Below are positions 58,556-64,000 of a stretch of DNA of 64,000 bases, piece by piece. A program made the translations under genes and the position numbers. Numbering within the stretch: position 1 is the stretch's first letter; each line of letters begins with the position of its first letter. Source of the DNA: Paragonimus westermani. Its lineage: Eukaryota; Platyhelminthes; Trematoda; Plagiorchiida; Troglotrematidae. The stretch is taken from positions 1-64,000 of the forward strand of contig QNGE01002375.1 of NCBI GenBank assembly GCA_008508345.1. The letters run 5' to 3'. The notes below the pieces were generated by a model that was not told the DNA's origin, made no database searches, and saw only the letters and a list, made by a program, of their open reading frames with translations.

Positions 58556-61314
58556 CTTGAAGTTTAGAGAGAGAGGGGACATATTTGTGTGACAGTCTGA
58601 CGTCGTAGATATTAGTTCAACCATCTAGTCGGTGTTGCATGGAACAATCATTAGTTGGTAAACAGTCACCAGGCTAACACTTTGATGGGAATAGCTAGAA
58701 CAGCTGTCTAGTTTTCAATAGCATTAAGAGGTCTTCTGACACAAAATCAACCGTAAAGTAACGCTCATAATCAAGTGTTATATATGTACATATATAAATC
58801 GCTATACTCAAAACACTACTCATGGCTGAGTGCGATTTTTATATACTTTTCAGTTAGACACTATACAACTGAGAATGTGGGTTTGCTTTTTGTTCTTGCT
58901 GGAATCCGTCAGTAGTTCTTATGCTAGCAACGGCTGAAGATTGGACGTTGTCCTCAATTTGCAAGAGATGATCTTGTTGACCACTGCGTCATTAACTTCA
59001 ATTTAGGAGCAAACAAAATTATCTGCGAAGAAGTCCGACCCTCTTCGTTCGTCACTACTTCTTGTGTTGTCAGATTGCCCTTCAGCCGATACAGAATAAC
59101 CCCCTTCAGTAAACGATGTCAACATTAGAACCACTCAATCAAACAGACTTTGCGAAGATACACGAAGTATTGAGGAGCTCACTTAAAAGTGAGGCACAAT
59201 TATGATGTTTTAATCTTAAAGGGGTCGGCAAAAGTCGTATAGATCTGCATAGTGGCCCTCAGATATGGGTGATGTTCAGTTCAGACAAATTACTAATGCG
59301 GACTATCTAGGAGGCCTTGTATTACAAAACATCTTCCTATTAAAATATAACATGGCACTCTTAGAAAATGCAGTGCACCGCGTAATAAAACCCTCTCTAC
59401 TTTGATTGTGAAAAAATTGATATACTTTGTAACAAGGTCCACACACTTCGCGCAAGATTATTTGATGGACAGCTGAATTGATGCCGGTAGTTAACCGGAC
59501 CTGAAGGCACCACTCGAGTACTTTCATGAAATCTTCTTTTGTATGAATAGTTCTTTTCAGGTGTGGTCCTTAAGTAACTATCTTTGAGGTTACACGTTCT
59601 AATTTTCTAACCACTAGTGCGTGATCATGTGCAGCCGTAAGTCGGCAGGTTGTTTTAACGCAGTCCTTGTTTACGCAAGATTTTAATTTCGTTGATCTGT
59701 CTATTGGAAACACATCCTATCCAAGCTTCTTGACAGAATACTATGAATGGAATCAAAGCATCGTATAAAAGCATATCATGTAGATAAATCTGTATAATTC
59801 GTGACCACGGACATTCAGTAATTGGAATAAATAAGCTGTGGTTTAGCTTACGTTTGTTGCTCAGTACTGGATAGTTCGTTTCCTTTAGCAAGTTGTGCCG
59901 GAAATTTTCATTAGTTATCCTAACGTTGATTCGAACTTCGGTCCAAGTGATTCGTTTTGTACAATGTAACCTACTGAGCCTATTTTTCACCTTAGAATAG
60001 TACATCGTTCATTCTGACTATTGCCGTCGGTGACCGAGGGAAGCGACCCGTGGGCGCGTGGTGTAGTCACAGGACTTATCCTCAACGACGCCGCTGTCTC
60101 AAGGTCTGCACTTGTGTTTACAGTTGCCTTGCATTGTATGGACACAAGCATGATTCACCTCATTCCGTTTTCTTGCCGCCTAATATGTGCAGTCTGTATT
60201 TCACCGGAAAATTGATTGTTTGACCCGCGTAAGTCTATGTAGTACAGCGAATTCTTCTGGAAATGTCAGCGACATCTTGGAACTTCGGAAAGTTTTGAGA
60301 TTTTACTTGCTAACACCTTAATTCTGGCAACTGAAGTAGCAAAATTGAGAGAACGCAAGTGGAGGGAACACGTTAATGTGATCAGTCCACTGCAGTGTTG
60401 CACCCTCTTATCTTTTCTACAAATCATTGTTAATCACAACGAAATTAAGCGAACTAAACGAGGGAAACTGAATCGATTGTTTTTGCGATATACGGTTTTG
60501 TGGCCTTTTCTGTGACTGTTGGAGCATCGCATTAGACTCCCAAACTTGATGAGAGGAGGATCGCTGGAACGGCATGGAAGTGCGTTATTCTGACAGTAGC
60601 TGCAATCGCATCAAACTGTGATTTGTCTAATAAAAATTGATAACTTCACTTCCACTGGTGCTTCGGAGCATACATACAGAAAAGACCCATATTAAGAAGT
60701 TCGAGTTGACTTTGGTTTCAACAGAAACATGCGTGAGATTGATGTCATTTTCAGTACATACAAAATGTACAACAAAGCATGTCATCAGATGAAGCTTTAC
60801 TGTTTTGGAAAATTTGCCCGTATGGCGCGGAATGAAGGGTAGCAAGAAACATGTGAACAGGGAAGACTTCACAGTAACTCTTAGTAAGCAGTTGGTAAGC
60901 TGATGTTCAAAGACAAACCGAGTTCCGGTACATACTGATGTTATGCAGTGTATTGAGCAAAAGAGAGTAAAGATTTGAAATACGCGAAAATGCTAAGAAA
61001 TACAGGTTCTAATATTGGTTACAGAAGAGAAGTTCAGTGTATCAGCTAGGAGGATTTGCGGCACACATCACTGTTATCAGGCCCAAGTGAAAGTTTGAAC
61101 ACTGCTGCTGTTGTATACTAGGCAACTTCCTTTGTGATTAATACACCACTCACATTTTGGGAATATATTTGGAAACTAGGCGGCAAATGTCAACGCTATG
61201 AAGCCAATGGACAAGAAGCAATTATTGGAATAGTGTGTACGCGCTATGAGGGAAATGCCACCAGGACGAACAACAATGAACTACTGCCCAAGATGCGTGA
61301 ATACACGTCAGCCT
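58556..61314. other. Probable intron of annexin gene 2
   Basis: No exon was recognised. The next upstream annexin exon (about 94 nt, end pattern AYKK then gt on the - strand) was looked for and not found. A perfect 20-bp palindrome, ttatatatgtacatatataa, sits at 58778-58797. Confidence 0.55.
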
Positions 61315-61533
61315 CGCAAATGTGTATGCGTTCGTGGTCTTATGTTTCAGCCTTCTCCTGGTGGAGGTGCTGCTTGTGTACCTCCACCCGAAATTCGCAT
61401 CGCTGGAGACACTGTGAATGGCTGCGGGGATTTTTGCTACTTGGGTAGCAACTTGTCGACAGATCTGTCCGTGGACCGCGAGTTGAGAGCGCGTGTGGCA
61501 AAGGCTAGCGCTGCTTTCGGACGTCTTGAAAGG
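61315..61533 (+). mobile_element. LINE reverse transcriptase fragment, cut by gap
   Basis: The + strand frame encodes LMFQPSPGG, then DFCYLGSNLSTDLSVDRELR and ARVAKASAAFGRLE. This is the conserved segment after the RT catalytic core of RTE/CR1-like LINEs (usual form FxYLGSxxSxDxxxDxExxxRIxKAxxAFGRL). It runs straight into the N run. The same region is missing from the 32 kb LINE, so the two are not directly comparable. Confidence 0.8.
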
Positions 61534-61727
61534 NNNNNNNNNNNNNNNNNNNNNNNNNNNNNNNNNNNNNNNNNNNNNNNNNNNNNNNNNNNNNNNNNNN
61601 NNNNNNNNNNNNNNNNNNNNNNNNNNNNNNNNNNNNNNNNNNNNNNNNNNNNNNNNNNNNNNNNNNNNNNNNNNNNNNNNNNNNNNNNNNNNNNNNNNNN
61701 NNNNNNNNNNNNNNNNNNNNNNNNNNN
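61534..61727. other. Assembly gap (194 N)
   Basis: A run of 194 N within a LINE copy. The sequence after the gap (to about 61910) keeps a long open frame in both directions but does not continue the LINE reading, so the gap may be larger than shown or span an element boundary. Confidence 0.98.
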
Positions 61728-63097
61728 TGGCTAACCAGCATTGGCCGGCTGGACAGAAAGGCCCCACTGGCACACCTCCCGGTCTTATTCCTTCGGGTTT
61801 ACACTGGATATGTGGTGTGTTGGTGGAACTGCAATTGGTGCAGCGCAAGCCAGTTGCAGTGATATATAAGCGCAGGCGTCCTTTGGCTTCGGTCACTGTG
61901 ACAGGCTAATCCGAATCGGATGCCGCCAACCATGTTTCAGCATAACCTGTACAGGATTTCGTGCAATAGACAACTTTACAAGCGAAGCGTCTTTTGTGGT
62001 CACAACACTATAAATAAGCTGCATTTTGCTTCATTCACAACCACCTACACGGTGACTATATTACACGTATAGACGTTGTTTACACGAGTCTCATGACACA
62101 GCTGTTCAGGTTCATGGCAAATAATTGCACGCCGAAGTGATTTTGATCCGCCAAGCATGTCCGTTTCATTTTTGACTATTTACAACCCCCTTCTTAAGAA
62201 GGAACTTATTTTGATGCACATACACATGCTTCTTTCTTACTGTTCCCAGAATTACTACCAAATTGAATACCATCATATCGTCATTTATCTGCACAAAATT
62301 CACTGTGGCGGACTTGTGCATCCCGCGCTGTGCTGAAAGCACATCGTTCGGTTTCTGTGTGTAGTTTAGCAATTCCATGGATCCAAATAATACTCATCCA
62401 ATTTTGCACATAAGGTATTTATTTCTTACATGCTCTCTCTACTGAACATGTGGCTGCACGCTGGTTCATTTCTTGACAAATAAGCTAGCTATGCCGACAA
62501 ACCTTGACATTCACCTATCTAAGATACTCCCATTGTGATCATTGAAAAGATAGCTTAAGTTTTACTATCATAACAAATAAAACAAACTGAGGACGAACTG
62601 TCACAGGTAGAACATAATAAGCTAGAACTCTAGGAACATTTAAAAGCAATTTGAAGTAGTATTTCAATACTCATTGTCAATTTTTATTACCCATGATGAA
62701 TGTCTATTGGGCAGGACATTAGACAGCGCGCAAATCAAACATATGACAATGTATTCTTTCGTAAAATAAGTGCTTGAACACAGTAACTCCGTAGAATGTT
62801 AGTTTAATTCAAACCTACTTCCGTAATTTAATCAACCGAAGAAACCTGAATGAAGATATGTCATCTCGCTTTGATCGATCCCAAATTTAATTTCATTTTG
62901 TCATTTATCAGTAAATACAATTATTGAATGCTGCTTCCGCAATGAACCAGATATTTGGCCCCATCCTTCAGAAGAGAGGAAAAGAATCACAGGTCACTTC
63001 ACACTCATGCGACTGTTCTTGACAGACAGGAAGCTTAACGTTCACAACTGCTTCAGTAACCTGTTACTAGGTATGACTAATATACTATTATTGCGAT
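61728..63097. other. No supported gene
   Basis: The stretch after the gap is G+C-richer up to about 61910 and may be repeat-derived; the rest is A/T-rich with only short frames. Confidence 0.5.
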
Positions 63098-63402
63098 CTA
63101 AGAACGCGGATGGCACAAGGGTTGGGTATTCGGAAAACTAGTGCATGTGTTATGCGCTTCCACATGACTACAGAAAAAACACCCATCTGCGCACGACACT
63201 GAGCTCAGAACGTCACGGTTACTACGGTCGGCAATGCCCGGTTCCTTTATGTACCAAAAACTATCTCATCCGACGTTGTACTTCAGTGCTCCTCCTTGTA
63301 TCTATCCCGCGACTATTTTGATGTCAAAACCCATGTTCCTGCCTTGCTAATGAATAGTAGTGGTGTGAGTAGTACGGTGCGACCGCTCTTTCTCAATACA
63401 TT
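63098..63402. repeat. Diverged interspersed repeat, copy 2
   Basis: Matches the repeat at 0.92-1.23 kb over about 300 bp with many substitutions. The two copies sit 62 kb apart, at opposite ends of the window. Family unknown; possibly the 3' part of a retrotransposon. Confidence 0.6.
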
Positions 63403-64000
63403 ACAAGTGAGTCACAATCAAAGACGATTAGTGCTGATAGAGCCTGATTGTCTCTGGACGTGGCACAGCAGCATGGTGGCTGACTCGAATTAATAACCTT
63501 ATGATTACGACTCTGCAATATGAGAATGGTCGAAGATGACCGCTGGCCTTGACAGATGTAAGTTCAGATCAGTCACCGAACTCAGTGCAATTCAGCTAAT
63601 AAATGCCGAAGAACTCGCAGTGGTTCTTACGGTTAATCCAAGTGGGATTGGTAGAAATCGGTGTGCAACCGATCAGGGTACACCGGATGACCCAACAAAC
63701 GAGTTATTTCGCTAGTCCAAACAATTATCATCCGATCTAGTGCATGAAGCTACTAATCTAATGACCAAAAATAAGCGACCAACCGTTAGAAATGCCGTCA
63801 GTGGATGAACGCAGCTTTCCAGTGTACAGCATAACTGTAAATATTGTAAGAATCGCGGCTGATCGGAACTGGTAGTTACATGGATTTCATCTTGAGGGTC
63901 ATTTTGTAGGCTCAGTTGTTCGACCTCACTTAACGTATTTCATAATATTTGGATTGCTAGATTTTAGTTAAAACTTTGAACTGTCGTAGGTGGAGCAATG

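Noticed and set aside
58304..58567. + strand open frames with coding-like look
   Set aside because: The signal comes from the annexin 2 exon on the opposite strand (58480-58555), which has correct splice sites and a matching paralogue.

Overview
This is eukaryotic, gene-poor DNA, most likely from a flatworm and probably a digenean trematode. The signs are multi-kilobase introns with GT..AG borders, a four-repeat annexin with an enlarged linker between repeats 2 and 3 (a feature I associate with platyhelminth annexins), Penelope-like elements, RTE-like LINE fragments ending in (CAT)n/(ATG)n tails, and tRNA-derived SINE pieces. There is no bacterial gene organisation. Species cannot be set from the sequence alone. 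Single Ns beside exact duplications and one 194-base N run show it is a draft scaffold.

The core of the window is two annexin genes arranged tail to tail. Gene 1 (+ strand, 10205-35625) can be rebuilt from eight exons whose phases all join, giving a predicted 336-residue protein. Its introns are 199, 5861, 5147, 2047, 4955, 4244 and 1957 bp. Gene 2 (- strand) shows its last three exons at 58480-58555, 51385-51497 and 46622-46744. They match gene 1 exons 6, 7 and 8 in phase, and the first two match in length exactly (76 and 113 nt). The 5' exons of gene 2 were not found and should lie beyond the right edge. The stop codons are about 11 kb apart.

Layout: 1-10.2 kb has no recognised gene but holds a diverged interspersed repeat, an unassigned coding-like stretch on the - strand, a 47-bp hairpin-forming palindrome, and two decayed Penelope-like elements, one with an internal tandem duplication. 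10.2-35.7 kb is annexin gene 1. Its introns carry a LINE 3' end (14.2 kb), two SINE-like sequences (19.5 and 19.7 kb), and a 5'-truncated antisense LINE (31.7-33.1 kb). 35.7-46.6 kb is the shared 3' intergenic region with nothing firm. 46.6-58.6 kb is the 3' part of annexin gene 2. 58.6-64 kb contains a LINE fragment cut by the N run, and a second copy of the repeat seen at 0.9 kb.

Annexins are Ca2+-dependent phospholipid-binding proteins. In gene 1 only repeat 4 keeps the full type II calcium site, so these paralogues may differ from textbook annexins in membrane binding. I found no RNA gene with a sound fold, no CRISPR array and no operon. The novelty is in the paired annexin locus and its repeats rather than in a new enzymatic system.
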